DNA of 61,560 nt from Fidelibacterota bacterium (GCA_002730315.1 PBZW01000066.1:1-61560); one strand, 5' to 3'; positions 1 to 9,945 are shown, counted from the first letter of the stretch. The notes: a model not told the origin generated them from the sequence alone. Numbers and translations are program-made.

Positions 1-411
1 CAGCCATTTTTCCCACAACTCGTCATAGTTTTGGAAAACAGGAAACACCCGAGCCCCAAAACGCTCTGCCTTTGCTCCCTGAACTTCATCTGGGGGCGGT
101 GCAATAGCGCAGATGTATAAATAACAGCCAACCATACGCTGGGCGATTCCTTGGGCCGGGGGAATACAAAAAACCCGGGTTGTGTATTGGGATAGGGATA
201 TCTGCCAGGCTTCCTGGAATATATGATCCAGTGGCGGAATAGCTTCCGGTGCATGAATCTTGTCCTGAAACCAGAACTGATTCTTTTCCCATTCTTCCCT
301 ATCGCCAGAAAACAACTGATGCGATGGATACATGTCCTCCCATCCTTCAAGTTCCGCTGGGACCTCAAAATCATGAGGGTCCGGGAACCTTCCTTCTGTT
401 TTGTTTGTCAT
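1..411 (-). CDS. PEP-utilizing enzyme, N-terminal part (runs off window)
   Basis: An uninterrupted frame runs from an ATG at 411 to the window edge (137 codons seen). A strong Shine-Dalgarno (AAGGAG, nine bases upstream) fixes the start. The protein begins MTNKTEGRFPDPHDF and includes GWEDMYPSHQLFS, FWFQDKIHAPE and QYTTRVF. These resemble the N-terminal region of PEP-utilizing, phenylphosphate-synthase-like or phosphotransferase proteins of anaerobes and marine bacteria. That match is from memory of family members, not a search. The catalytic His-containing mobile domain would lie outside the window, so function cannot be confirmed. It lies downstream of and codirectional with the IclR gene, 207 bases away, which fits regulation of an aromatic or organic-acid degradation operon (inference). 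Confidence 0.55.
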   Translation of the reverse strand, partial: MTNKTEGRFPDPHDFEVPAELEGWEDMYPSHQLFSGDREEWEKNQFWFQDKIHAPEAIPPLDHIFQEAWQISLSQYTTRVFCIPPAQGIAQRMVGCYLYICAIAPPPDEVQGAKAERFGARVFPVFQNYDELWEKWL

Positions 412-618
412 TGTAGGTTTCTCCTTGCTTTGTTTGTTTTTATTTGTAAAATTTTATTGATTAAGCTCGTAAAACTCCCTTTTGTATCATTCGTCATAAT
501 TAGATATTCTTCTCTTTACTAGCTATAAATAATGAAATATGACCAATTTGGTAATAATTTGATAATAAGATCAATTTATCTAAAATTATTGTAAAAAAAT
601 AGCTACGAGTAACCATGA
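412..618. other. AT-rich spacer between IclR and PEP-utilizing genes
   Basis: This spacer is very AT-rich. It holds the AAGGAG ribosome-binding site of the leftward gene near 425 and probably its promoter. No RNA gene, repeat or convincing small reading frame was seen. Confidence 0.4.
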
Positions 619-1461
619 TTATCCTAGCCCCAAATTAACATTTTTTAAACTTGCGGAATCTTTATCAGGATAATGTCCACCTATCTCTTTCGTTATTTTC
701 TTTCCTGCTCTTAATACAGCTTTTGAAATATCAACTTTTTGACCCATCATTCTTCTTTTCAATCCAGATATACTTATAGCAGCAACCGGCTGTTTATTTA
801 TGTCAAAAATAGTTGTTCCAACACAATAGACATCATCTGCAAACTCCTCTTTATCATAGCTAATGAAAGATTTATTGACCCTTTTTAATTCTTTACGAAA
901 TTCATTTTCCGTTGTAATAGTTTTACCAGTTCGCTTGCTTAACTTTGTTATTTCAAAATATAAATCCAGAAAGTCATCATCCATAAACGCAAGAATAGAT
1001 TTTCCTAATGCAGTACAATACATAGGGTTCCTGGTCCCGACTGGAGTGTCTATGCGAATATTCTGGTTTGATTCTTCATTTGTCAAACAAAGCACATCTA
1101 CTCTATCTCGTATAGCTAAACACGCTGATTCTTTGATTTCATTGGAAAGTTCGCGTAAACAGGGTTGAGCTTTTTCCACTATAGATTGATTAACATCTAC
1201 TCGAAGACCAAGCTCAAAAAGATAAATACCTAATTTGTAAAACCCATCTTCTGTCCGCTCGACGATTCCTAGTGACCTAAGCGAATTCAGAAATCTAAAA
1301 ACGGTAGATCGGTTCATTCCCGTTGGAATAGCAATATCATTTGTAGTTAATTCTGGTTTTTCTCTGGTGAACTGTTCAAGAATTTGAAAAGTTTTATATA
1401 CTGATCCATTTTGGACAGATAAATTTACTGCGTCATCAGATTTGTTTAATAATTGAACCAT
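619..1461 (-). CDS. IclR-family transcriptional regulator
   Basis: The 280-residue protein has the usual IclR length and architecture. A winged helix-turn-helix occupies about residues 20-80 (motif around MNRSTVFRFLNSL). A C-terminal ligand-binding domain occupies about 95-265, with the family motifs CTALGKSILA and GTTIFDINKQPVAAISISG. IclR proteins usually control nearby catabolic operons in response to small aromatic or organic acids. Here the downstream codirectional gene is a PEP-utilizing enzyme that it may control. The long, AT-rich upstream region contains a short palindrome (1522-1534) that could be its operator. The ligand cannot be deduced from the sequence. Confidence 0.9.
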   Translation of the reverse strand: MVQLLNKSDDAVNLSVQNGSVYKTFQILEQFTREKPELTTNDIAIPTGMNRSTVFRFLNSLRSLGIVERTEDGFYKLGIYLFELGLRVDVNQSIVEKAQPCLRELSNEIKESACLAIRDRVDVLCLTNEESNQNIRIDTPVGTRNPMYCTALGKSILAFMDDDFLDLYFEITKLSKRTGKTITTENEFRKELKRVNKSFISYDKEEFADDVYCVGTTIFDINKQPVAAISISGLKRRMMGQKVDISKAVLRAGKKITKEIGGHYPDKDSASLKNVNLGLG

Positions 1462-1521
1462 ATGTTTATTATATAAACTTATTACTATAATTGTTAAATG
1501 CCAAGAAAAATATTTACATGT

Positions 1522-1534
1522 TTACATTTTGTAA
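1522..1534. promoter_or_regulatory. Candidate operator palindrome upstream of IclR gene
   Basis: TTACATTTTGTAA is a 5-3-5 inverted repeat about 60 bases upstream of the IclR start. A further half-site-like TTTACATG lies just beside it (1513-1520). Autoregulation through upstream palindromes is common in the family. Binding here is only inferred. Confidence 0.3.
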
Positions 1535-1668
1535 GAAAATTATATTGATTTAGGAAATTATTATAAAAAACAAAAAGGAATAGAATCTCACATTTCTGAT
1601 AAACAGGTTTTTTATATTACCTCATCAACGCTTTGATGGTTTGGTTTGATTTTGGAGGATTATATTTT

Positions 1669-1722
1669 ATGGATAGGCCAATCCCACTCCCCATAATCAA
1701 TTTTACCTATTATTTAAATTAA
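1669..1722 (+). other. Possible truncated gene start or 17-residue small ORF
   Basis: A strong ribosome-binding site (GGAGG at 1654-1658) precedes an ATG at 1669. The frame gives MDRPIPLPIINFTYYLN and then stops inside the 3' end of the LTA-synthase-like gene on the other strand. It points away from the divergent IclR gene, as a regulated partner gene would. The good translation signal followed by an immediate end suggests the 5' remnant of a gene cut by a rearrangement, although a genuine micropeptide cannot be excluded. Confidence 0.25.
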
Positions 1723-3719
1723 TTCCGGTTGTGATATAACATATATTTCGCTGTCTCGAGGATACCCAATGTCATCCTCTCATAATTCTTTACCATTTCC
1801 TCGTTTCCAGAGAGGATATCTTCTGCAGGGTCGGGGCTGTTGAGATCATGAAATTCCATCCCGGAGCCATTGCGAAAGATCCGCAGATAGTAATCACTAT
1901 CTAATACACCATAACTGCTGGGGGAGATCTTTTTATTCACTACAAAGGCCATACCATTTTCATTTTTTAATACATCCCTTCCCAATGTCTTATTGGTATA
2001 ATCAATTCCGCTTAATCCGGCGATGGTCGGCATAAGGTCAGGCAAACCGCAAACAGTTTCGATCCTCCGATGATCCATTCCTAGCCCAGGCGCATAGATA
2101 ATGAATGGCACATTGTAAGAACGGAGACGAAGCGCATAGTCATCCGCAGGCATATGCTCCGCTTGGGGATCAGCGTTGCCGTGATCCCCAAACAGAACAA
2201 AGATCGTATTTTTAAAATAGTCAGCTGTATTCGCCATTTCCATAAATCTGCCGATAGAATGATCCAGGAAACGCATGGCGTTGTATTGGTCGAGTGAATT
2301 AAAACCCGCTTTCTGCAATACCTGTTCATCTTGATTCTTAATAATGAAACCGGCGTTATCCTCCGGTATGGAGTAGGGACGATGATTCGCAGCAGTTTGC
2401 ACAATAGCAAAAAATGGCTTTTCACTGTCTCTTTTTGAAAACAGGTCATGTGCCTCGCGCAGCAAATCCAGGTCAGAGATACCCCACACATCCACCCGCG
2501 GTCGGTTAAAATCACCCAATTCCAGCAGTTCCATATCCTTCAGGTTATACGTGATCAAGCTGCGGATATTCGCCCAGCTGGCGCTGCCTCCGATCAGGTA
2601 ATATTTATCATGATCTACAAATTCTGAAATAATGCTGTACTGATCGCGGATGAGAGGATTCCGTGAGGATGTTTTTGTTCGTGCCACATCCGGGATGCCG
2701 GTGACCATGGTAAACACTGATCTGGATGTACTAACCCACGGCACATAGAAATTGGGAAAAAATAATCCATTTTTAGCTAATTGATCCAAAGTGGGTGTTG
2801 TATCAAATGGGTTCCCCATCAATCTCATGCGGTTGAGCCCCACAGATTCCATGAAAATGATTACAATATTGGGGGGTGGTTCAATTTTTTTATCAGGAAT
2901 AATTTCCCTGGTGAAATTCATATTATCCTGGTCCGGTTCAGCCACCCCAAGCCAATTCGAAATCGTTGGATAATATTCCCTCACCTTTTCAATATCAAAA
3001 TCGGCTTCACTGAAATTTGAGGTATCATAAAAATACAAAACCGGGTTCAAGGCCAGTGCTGAAACAAAAGGGTCCCGACTAAAAAAAGCGTCGCTCCAAA
3101 ACAAGGCATATTGAGCAAACGTCCCCCACAAACTAAATAAGTAGATTGTACCGCCAACTATAACGCCAACTACTTTATGGGACGTATTCCTGTATTTGGG
3201 AGTTTTGGCAACTGTGGCGGCCACAAGACCATCATGGAGTTTGATCCAGGTAAAGCAGAGAAGTGCCAGGATGGATAAGAACCATACAACCGGGTAACTC
3301 TCCCAGACCATTTGAGCGGAGATAGTCGGATTTTCCAGAAGGATTAAGGCTGTGATATCCACCCGTTGCTGAAGGTATGCATAGTGGCCAAAATCAGCAG
3401 TATAAAATAATACAGCCCCTATGATCAAAATCCCGTAAATCCATTTTCCAACAGTGCGAGTTCTGTGTGAGCGACCCATATTCAAGACTGGAATCATAGT
3501 CAATACAAGCAATGGCAATGAGATTAAAATAGCCAGGCGCAAGTCAAAGCGGACGCCCATCCAGAAAGCACGAGTCAGGTCAGATGCGCTAACATCAGCG
3601 ACCGGATCATTGAACGTATAAAAGAAAACGATTCGGAATAGAATAAAAAAGAGCCACGATAAGCTTACTGCTCCCAGCAGGTAGCGCAGCCGCCGGGAAC
3701 GCATAAAGGAAAAATTCAT
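1719..3719 (-). CDS. LTA synthase-like membrane sulfatase/phosphoglycerol transferase
   Basis: The 666-residue protein has about five N-terminal membrane helices (residues 10-230) followed by an extracytoplasmic sulfatase-fold domain (about 280-620). The domain opens with NIVIIFMESVG (metal-binding Glu) and contains STSRS at the position of the catalytic Thr and FGDHGN as the metal-binding Asp/His motif. The family transfers phosphoglycerol or related phospho-head groups to envelope polymers. In didermic bacteria the acceptor is often a periplasmic glucan or LPS component, but the substrate here is unknown. It is the last gene of a minus-strand cluster with the Nudix and peroxiredoxin genes. 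The start lies nine bases after the peroxiredoxin stop. Confidence 0.85.
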   Translation of the reverse strand: MNFSFMRSRRLRYLLGAVSLSWLFFILFRIVFFYTFNDPVADVSASDLTRAFWMGVRFDLRLAILISLPLLVLTMIPVLNMGRSHRTRTVGKWIYGILIIGAVLFYTADFGHYAYLQQRVDITALILLENPTISAQMVWESYPVVWFLSILALLCFTWIKLHDGLVAATVAKTPKYRNTSHKVVGVIVGGTIYLFSLWGTFAQYALFWSDAFFSRDPFVSALALNPVLYFYDTSNFSEADFDIEKVREYYPTISNWLGVAEPDQDNMNFTREIIPDKKIEPPPNIVIIFMESVGLNRMRLMGNPFDTTPTLDQLAKNGLFFPNFYVPWVSTSRSVFTMVTGIPDVARTKTSSRNPLIRDQYSIISEFVDHDKYYLIGGSASWANIRSLITYNLKDMELLELGDFNRPRVDVWGISDLDLLREAHDLFSKRDSEKPFFAIVQTAANHRPYSIPEDNAGFIIKNQDEQVLQKAGFNSLDQYNAMRFLDHSIGRFMEMANTADYFKNTIFVLFGDHGNADPQAEHMPADDYALRLRSYNVPFIIYAPGLGMDHRRIETVCGLPDLMPTIAGLSGIDYTNKTLGRDVLKNENGMAFVVNKKISPSSYGVLDSDYYLRIFRNGSGMEFHDLNSPDPAEDILSGNEEMVKNYERMTLGILETAKYMLYHNRN

Positions 3720-3728
3720 CTAGACAGA

Positions 3729-4184
3729 CTAACCGAGCTCCTGCAGAATATCCATGGCATGGGTTTTAACATTAACTTTCTTGTATACTTTTTTGATTAT
3801 GCCATTTTCATCAATCACGTATGTATTACGAAAAATACCATTGTATTCACGACCCATGAATTTCTTTTTCCCCCATACACCATAGGCTTTCAACACATCA
3901 TTACCCTCATCGCATAACATAGGATATTCAAAATTCTGTTTATTACAAAATTTCTTTTGTTTCTGGGGTGAATCAGCGCTCATCCCAACAACAACTGCAT
4001 TTTTCATTTCAAATTGCTTGAGTTCATCCCGGAACCCTTTTCCTTCGACTGTTCATCCTGGGGTGCTAGCTTTTGGGAAAAACCATAAAACGACTTTTTG
4101 TCCTTTCAAACCGGACAGGGAAACTTCATTCCCATCTTGATCAGGCAATGTAAAATCTGGTGCCTTGCTTCCTTCTTCTAACAT
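3729..4184 (-). CDS. bcp: Bcp-type peroxiredoxin with probable selenocysteine (in-frame TGA)
   Basis: Reading from ATG 4184 gives [18 protein letters not shown], then KASTPG, a TGA at 4055-4053 (codon 44), then [10 protein letters not shown], and continues in the same frame to a stop at 3729, 151 residues in all. That is the normal length of thioredoxin-fold thiol peroxidases of the Bcp/PrxQ class. The TGA sits exactly where the family has its peroxidatic cysteine (TPGCT), so selenocysteine is the natural reading. The resolving cysteine five residues on is Lys49 here. Other cysteines are at 80 and 91. The ribosome-binding site AAGGAG overlaps the stop of the upstream Nudix gene, which supports the start at 4184 rather than a shorter downstream start at Met60. 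The enzyme would reduce hydroperoxides. Dependence on SelA/SelB/SelC/SelD elsewhere in the genome is inferred. Confidence 0.85.
4020..4037 (-). promoter_or_regulatory. Candidate bacterial SECIS hairpin in the bcp coding region
   Basis: In the mRNA, 15 bases after the TGA, GGGUUC pairs with GAACUC (six base pairs, one G-U) around the loop CGGGAU. The loop starts 21 bases after the UGA and has G at its second position. Known bacterial SECIS elements have a small apical loop with a G in the first two positions, about 16-37 bases after the UGA. The hairpin fits that description by eye; no folding program was run. Confidence 0.65.
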
Positions 4185-4193
4185 AAGTACTCC

Positions 4194-4652
4194 TTAATCT
4201 ATAGTTGACCATCTCAATCGGTCATCATTTTTTAGAACCATTTCATTCACAACTTGAATACCCTGTTTTTGTCCTCTCCATACCAGATGATCCAACGTCT
4301 CTTCAATCGTGACCCATTTGTATTCGCAATGCTCGTCTGACAAGGTTATTTGATCTGAATCTACTTCAATTCCAAAAACGGGGACAAGGTTGATACGGTC
4401 ACCATGGGCCTCATAAAAACGGCTCACATGATCAGCCACAAACATGTGCTTCGGTTTAAGGCCTGTTTCCTCCAGCAATTCCCGCTTGGCTGCTTTCGGG
4501 GCAGATTCACCTGCTTCTATCTTGCCGGCCACGCCTTGCCATAAATGTTCGTAACGTTTTGTTTTCGCTCGTTTCAAGATTAAATACAATAAGCCATCAT
4601 CCGTTTTTCTAAACACATATGCATCTACAACTCGAACTACAATATTCGACAT
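4194..4652 (-). CDS. Nudix hydrolase
   Basis: The 152-residue single-domain protein carries a complete Nudix box: G at GKIEAGE, then RELLEETGL, fitting GX5EX7REUXEEXGU. It hydrolyses a nucleoside diphosphate linked to another group, but the substrate cannot be told. The C-terminal WVTIEETLDHL region resembles members that clean up pterin or dinucleotide substrates. It starts three bases after the cytochrome stop, and its stop overlaps the ribosome-binding site of the selenoprotein peroxiredoxin, so the three genes look co-translated. This grouping suggests oxidative-damage housekeeping (inference). Confidence 0.85.
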   Translation of the reverse strand: MSNIVVRVVDAYVFRKTDDGLLYLILKRAKTKRYEHLWQGVAGKIEAGESAPKAAKRELLEETGLKPKHMFVADHVSRFYEAHGDRINLVPVFGIEVDSDQITLSDEHCEYKWVTIEETLDHLVWRGQKQGIQVVNEMVLKNDDRLRWSTID

Positions 4653-4655
4653 AAA

Positions 4656-7235
4656 TTAATGTATATGATGTTGTTGTGATTCTCGCATTGCCCAGTCATT
4701 CGATAAAATAAAAGCTGTTTTATGAGCAGGAGCAGTTGGATCTTTTTTATACTTCAAAAATTTCTCTAAAACTTCATCAGCTGCTGTTGGATCACCAATT
4801 GCTTTATAACATAATCCTAAATTATAATATACATCTGGTTGTTCTGGATCGATGGCTAATGACCTATTGAATAAATCCACAGCTAAATGATATTTGTTTG
4901 TTAAATAATGTATTCGACCAAGTTCAAATAATACTTTTCGATCTCGTGGGTACGCTTCAAGAACGTGTGACAAATATCTTTCAGCTTCATTAAATAATCC
5001 CTGCTTTTGTTTTATAATTCCCAAATAAGCCTGGGCACGATGAGATTCCGAATCTATACTTAATGCTTTTTTTAACCACCCTGCTGCTTGATCCAAATAT
5101 CCTGCATCAATATTCGTCATGGCAGCATTAATATATGCCTCAGTATAATCTTTATTGATGTGAGTTGCTTCCTCAAACGCATCAATAGCTTCAGCATAAC
5201 GTTCTTGCCTGTATAAACCAATTCCATATCTATTTAACCGTTCATGATCATTGGTCATCTGTTTTGATTTCGAATTTGAAGTAAGGACCAAAGTATCTTG
5301 ACACACATCAACGATTGGAAATACTGGAGAATCCTCACCTAATACCCACTCAGTATACCAGCGGTTAAACCGCCGATATCGGACTTGGGTAGTAATTGTA
5401 AATGGCGGATTGGCTGATACTGGGAAATCTATTTTATAATGAACTACATCCGTTGCCTGGGCCGGTAAAGATCTGTCAAATAACATTGTGCGCACATTCC
5501 ACAAATCATGTTTCTGAATCCATTTGCTATCTTTTGTCACAGGCGGCGCAATGAATTGATGAGCGTTAGGATCAACATGTCCATCAGCATCTATTTTCCC
5601 ACTGGTGTATACTTCCTTTCCATGGTGATCAACTACAACAAACTCTAACCAAGCTTCATACAAATCCAGCGGTCCAGTGGGAAAACTATGGGCAATATTA
5701 TTTGTGACACTAACATCAAATATGACTGATTCCGTTAAATCAGGCAGGGGCATTTGTTCTTGAAGCGGTTTAGTCACATTACCATCATTTCCTCCTATTT
5801 TCATTGCAACAATATCTACAACCAATTCATCCCGTTTTAACCATGCAGTTGTTTGGTCCAATTGTTCATCAAATCCATGTAAAAACGGAATGGCTGTATT
5901 TGCCGCAATATACCTATGGGATTTCACTGTTCCATCGGTTCGCGATGGATCGGTGGAATTAACTTCACGCATATGACAATCATTACAGTTTTGTATGTCT
6001 TCCTGTCGATAAGCGAAAACTGATTCTCCGGAAAAACCGCTCTCCTGCCAGGGGTCATATTGATTCTGAAGCTGTAACCAGCGGTATTCATTCGTGTATT
6101 CATCAATGGATTGTTTATGGCAGACAGAACAATACTCCGGAGTGGAGTAAAAAGATTTCATGAATGTTTTTTTATGATGTTGTGGTTTTAATCGAATCAA
6201 TAAGTAATTTAAATAGGATGGTATTTCGCCTTCCCGATCCCAAAATAAATATCTTTCCGGCGGATTATATACATACTTGCCTGTACCCTCCAGACTCCCG
6301 GAATCCTCAATTGAGTGACATACTATACAGGAAATACCTTCACCAGGATGATTATTCCTCACGGAATTATTAGCATCCATTTTTCCTGATAACAGAGCAA
6401 TTGGATCGTGGCAACCGCCACAATACCGAGTTGCATTTTTACCTTCTGTCTCCACCATGTATTGCAAAGTCTGCTCAAAGTAGGGATTATCCGTAGAATA
6501 TCTATGAGCAGATTCTGACCATTGTTCAAAAATATCTTCATGACAATTTTTCTGACCACACCCTTCAGAACCAGCCATAGTCTTCTCATTGATAAATAGG
6601 TTGTTGGTTGTAGTGGTCATGCTGGGGGAAAATGGGTTTGAACCAAAAGGGTATGTATAGTCATTTTTCTCAATATGTGTTGGTTCATTATGGTGATAAG
6701 TCCAACTACCTAAAACTGTAAAAAACATAATTGCTGTCATCCAAACACCGCTTTTTAAAAATCCTTTTCCAGACCCGTTTAACCTTCGCTGAACCATGAA
6801 TACAGTTGGTGTCCATAAATGAAATCCTAAAAAAATAAAAAATAAAAAACTTATAATGATATGAGCCCAATAAACGATTACTCCTGATTCGGAAACGCCG
6901 GTAATAATGAGAATGATTCCACTTATGAATGAAAATAGTACAAACTGGCCTGTAAAGTGACCAATCTTGGAATCAAATGGACGAATAAAATTTTTATGAT
7001 AAAGCCAATGCCGAAAATAAAACCAACAGATAAGTGCTCCCGCTACAATTCCAATAAAGGTATGCAGAAGTACATTAAACTGTATAAAAAATTGCCCCGT
7101 TTTCCCAAAAAAACTGATTGCACCAGAAACAAAAAGGAATATTAACAATCCCAAACTAACAATGTATAATGTCGATTCCCACGATCGTTTTTGACCTTTG
7201 TTCATAAAAATTTTATTATTTTCTTTTTCTGACAA
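4656..7235 (-). CDS. Membrane cytochrome b-like / multiheme cytochrome c / TPR fusion
   Basis: The protein has 859 residues. Residues 20-180 form about five membrane helices with several histidines (H58, H76, H125, H139) suitable as b-heme ligands. A periplasmic segment follows with four CXXCH motifs (C272-H276, C303-H307, C369-H373, C417-H421) and an upstream CX4CH (C226-H232). The region around RYCGGCHDPIALLSG resembles the cytochrome c554/c' family. A beta-rich part comes next, then about five tetratricopeptide repeats (residues 660-840). It probably carries electrons across or along the inner membrane to or from a periplasmic partner held by the TPRs. The donor and acceptor are unknown. 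It leads the cluster with the Nudix hydrolase and the peroxiredoxin. Confidence 0.8.
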   Translation of the reverse strand: MSEKENNKIFMNKGQKRSWESTLYIVSLGLLIFLFVSGAISFFGKTGQFFIQFNVLLHTFIGIVAGALICWFYFRHWLYHKNFIRPFDSKIGHFTGQFVLFSFISGIILIITGVSESGVIVYWAHIIISFLFFIFLGFHLWTPTVFMVQRRLNGSGKGFLKSGVWMTAIMFFTVLGSWTYHHNEPTHIEKNDYTYPFGSNPFSPSMTTTTNNLFINEKTMAGSEGCGQKNCHEDIFEQWSESAHRYSTDNPYFEQTLQYMVETEGKNATRYCGGCHDPIALLSGKMDANNSVRNNHPGEGISCIVCHSIEDSGSLEGTGKYVYNPPERYLFWDREGEIPSYLNYLLIRLKPQHHKKTFMKSFYSTPEYCSVCHKQSIDEYTNEYRWLQLQNQYDPWQESGFSGESVFAYRQEDIQNCNDCHMREVNSTDPSRTDGTVKSHRYIAANTAIPFLHGFDEQLDQTTAWLKRDELVVDIVAMKIGGNDGNVTKPLQEQMPLPDLTESVIFDVSVTNNIAHSFPTGPLDLYEAWLEFVVVDHHGKEVYTSGKIDADGHVDPNAHQFIAPPVTKDSKWIQKHDLWNVRTMLFDRSLPAQATDVVHYKIDFPVSANPPFTITTQVRYRRFNRWYTEWVLGEDSPVFPIVDVCQDTLVLTSNSKSKQMTNDHERLNRYGIGLYRQERYAEAIDAFEEATHINKDYTEAYINAAMTNIDAGYLDQAAGWLKKALSIDSESHRAQAYLGIIKQKQGLFNEAERYLSHVLEAYPRDRKVLFELGRIHYLTNKYHLAVDLFNRSLAIDPEQPDVYYNLGLCYKAIGDPTAADEVLEKFLKYKKDPTAPAHKTAFILSNDWAMRESQQHHIH

Positions 7236-7331
7236 AAATTGTTTCTAACTTTCTTAATACTAAACATATAATTTACTTTCAAACCTAACTTTTCCCACAT
7301 ATAAATAAATTGATCATTCTCAACAAAAGGT

Positions 7332-8468
<1,137 letters not shown>

Positions 8469-9821
8469 TTAAAAAATGTGCTGAAAAGCTTCCCGGACAG
8501 ATTTTACGTCGTGAATTTTTAGTCCTTTGAAGGATTTCACATTTTTCATATTGCTTTTTGGTATAATTGCAATTTTAAACCCTAAAGCTACTGCTTCCTG
8601 CAGCCGTTGTTCTATCTTTGCTACAGATCGAACTTCTCCCGTCAACCCAACTTCACCTACGAGAACAGTGTTATTGGCAATAGGTTTATCCAAATTGCTG
8701 GAAGCCAATGCTGAAATAATGGCCATGTCTGCCGCAGGGTCCTGGATCTTCAATCCACCTACCAAGTTCACAAATACATCATTCATGCCCATGATTTTTC
8801 CCAAGCGCTTTTCCAGCACAGCCAGCAGCATAGCTAACCGGCGTGTGTCCACACCATTGGCATTGCGCTGGGGTGTACCAAAGTTGGCTTTTGAAACGAG
8901 GGCCTGAACTTCAACAAGTATGGGTCGGCTGCCTTCCATGGAAGGGAAAATAGCGGTACCGGCAGTATTTTCTGTACGTTCTGCTAAAAACAGTTCAGAT
9001 GGATTGGTAACCTCTTCCAAGCCTAATGATGTCATCTGGAAGACGCCCACTTCATTGGTGGCGCCAAAACGGTTTTTTACCGAGCGCAGGATCCGATGGT
9101 CATAGCGATCATCCCCTTCCAGATACAGAACGGTATCTACCATATGTTCCAGCATTTTCGGCCCGGCGATTGTCCCTTCTTTGGTTACGTGGCCTATAAC
9201 GATCACAGTAAACCCTTTTTGCTTGCAGGCGTTCAACAGCTGCTGGCCGCAATTCCGAAGCTGGCCAACAGAACCTGGTAATGAATCCAAGTCTTCATTA
9301 TAAACAGTCTGGATGGAATCGATCACCAACAGGGCCGGCTGTACCACAGAAACCTGTTCCAGCACATTCAGGATCTCATTTTCACCGGAGACATGGAGGC
9401 CTGTTGTTTGCACACCCAATCGCTCCGCGCGCAGGGCTAATTGATCATCACTTTCTTCAGCGGAAACGTAGAGTGCGGATTGTCCGCAACCGGCGATAAC
9501 CTGCAGGGCTAATGTGGATTTTCCAATTCCGGGCTGGCCGCCGAGGAGGATCATGGAGCCGGGCAATAATCCGCCGCCCAAAACCCTATTTACTTCGCTT
9601 AACCCGGAAGATGAACGCTTACGGCCTTTTTTATTGGTTATAGAACTTAATTTTTTTGTTTCCCTGGCTGGCGCGCCGTTGGTCTTGCGTCTGGTTTTTG
9701 GTGGGCGGAACTCACTTAAGGTACCCCATTCATTGCAGGCCGGACACTGGCCGTGCCATTTCGGAAATTCATTACCACATTGATTACATAAAAAGACAGT
9801 TTTGGGAGATGATTTGGCCAT
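8469..9821 (-). CDS. radA: DNA repair protein RadA
   Basis: The 450-residue protein has the RadA/Sms layout: an N-terminal zinc finger (C12, C15, C26, C29), a RecA-like ATPase with the Walker A motif GGQPGIGKST near residues 94-103, the RadA-specific KNRFG motif, and a C-terminal Lon-protease-like domain (MGMNDVFVNLVGGL, AIIPKSN). It processes recombination intermediates by driving branch migration. The gene precedes tgt in an apparent two-gene operon. Confidence 0.96.
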   Translation of the reverse strand: MAKSSPKTVFLCNQCGNEFPKWHGQCPACNEWGTLSEFRPPKTRRKTNGAPARETKKLSSITNKKGRKRSSSGLSEVNRVLGGGLLPGSMILLGGQPGIGKSTLALQVIAGCGQSALYVSAEESDDQLALRAERLGVQTTGLHVSGENEILNVLEQVSVVQPALLVIDSIQTVYNEDLDSLPGSVGQLRNCGQQLLNACKQKGFTVIVIGHVTKEGTIAGPKMLEHMVDTVLYLEGDDRYDHRILRSVKNRFGATNEVGVFQMTSLGLEEVTNPSELFLAERTENTAGTAIFPSMEGSRPILVEVQALVSKANFGTPQRNANGVDTRRLAMLLAVLEKRLGKIMGMNDVFVNLVGGLKIQDPAADMAIISALASSNLDKPIANNTVLVGEVGLTGEVRSVAKIEQRLQEAVALGFKIAIIPKSNMKNVKSFKGLKIHDVKSVREAFQHIF

Positions 9822-9835
9822 TTGCTGGTTGATAA

Positions 9836-9945
9836 ATTATTGGTTACAGGTTACATGTGCAAAAACTTACAGATAAAAATAGACACGCTGCATCCCATCA
9901 TTGACCAGTAACCAGCTAAGAGTTACCAATTACCTATTTACCAGT
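9836..9945. repeat. Degenerate GGTTAC/GGTAAT-type short repeats
   Basis: The gap between radA and the next gene contains several imperfect heptamer-like units in both orientations, such as TTGGTTACAGGTTAC near 9840 and, on the other strand, GGTAATTGGTAACTC and GGTTACTGG near 9900-9935. A similar TGGTAAATGGTGAATGG tract lies at about 36040-36062. They form low-complexity intergenic repeats with no clear function. Confidence 0.3.

Noticed and set aside
223-522. Plus-strand reading frame opposite the PEP-utilizing gene
   Set aside because: It shadows the minus-strand gene, has no ribosome-binding site and shows no recognisable protein sequence.
3729-4007. A stand-alone 92-residue peroxiredoxin fragment starting at Met60
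   Set aside because: It lacks the catalytic region and has no ribosome-binding site. The same frame continues upstream through the TGA to a well-placed start with family sequence, so the fragment is only an effect of treating TGA as stop.
3729-4184. Peroxiredoxin as a pseudogene or sequencing error
   Set aside because: There is no frameshift, the sole stop is a TGA exactly at the catalytic Cys column, and a SECIS-like hairpin follows. The error explanation remains possible but less likely.
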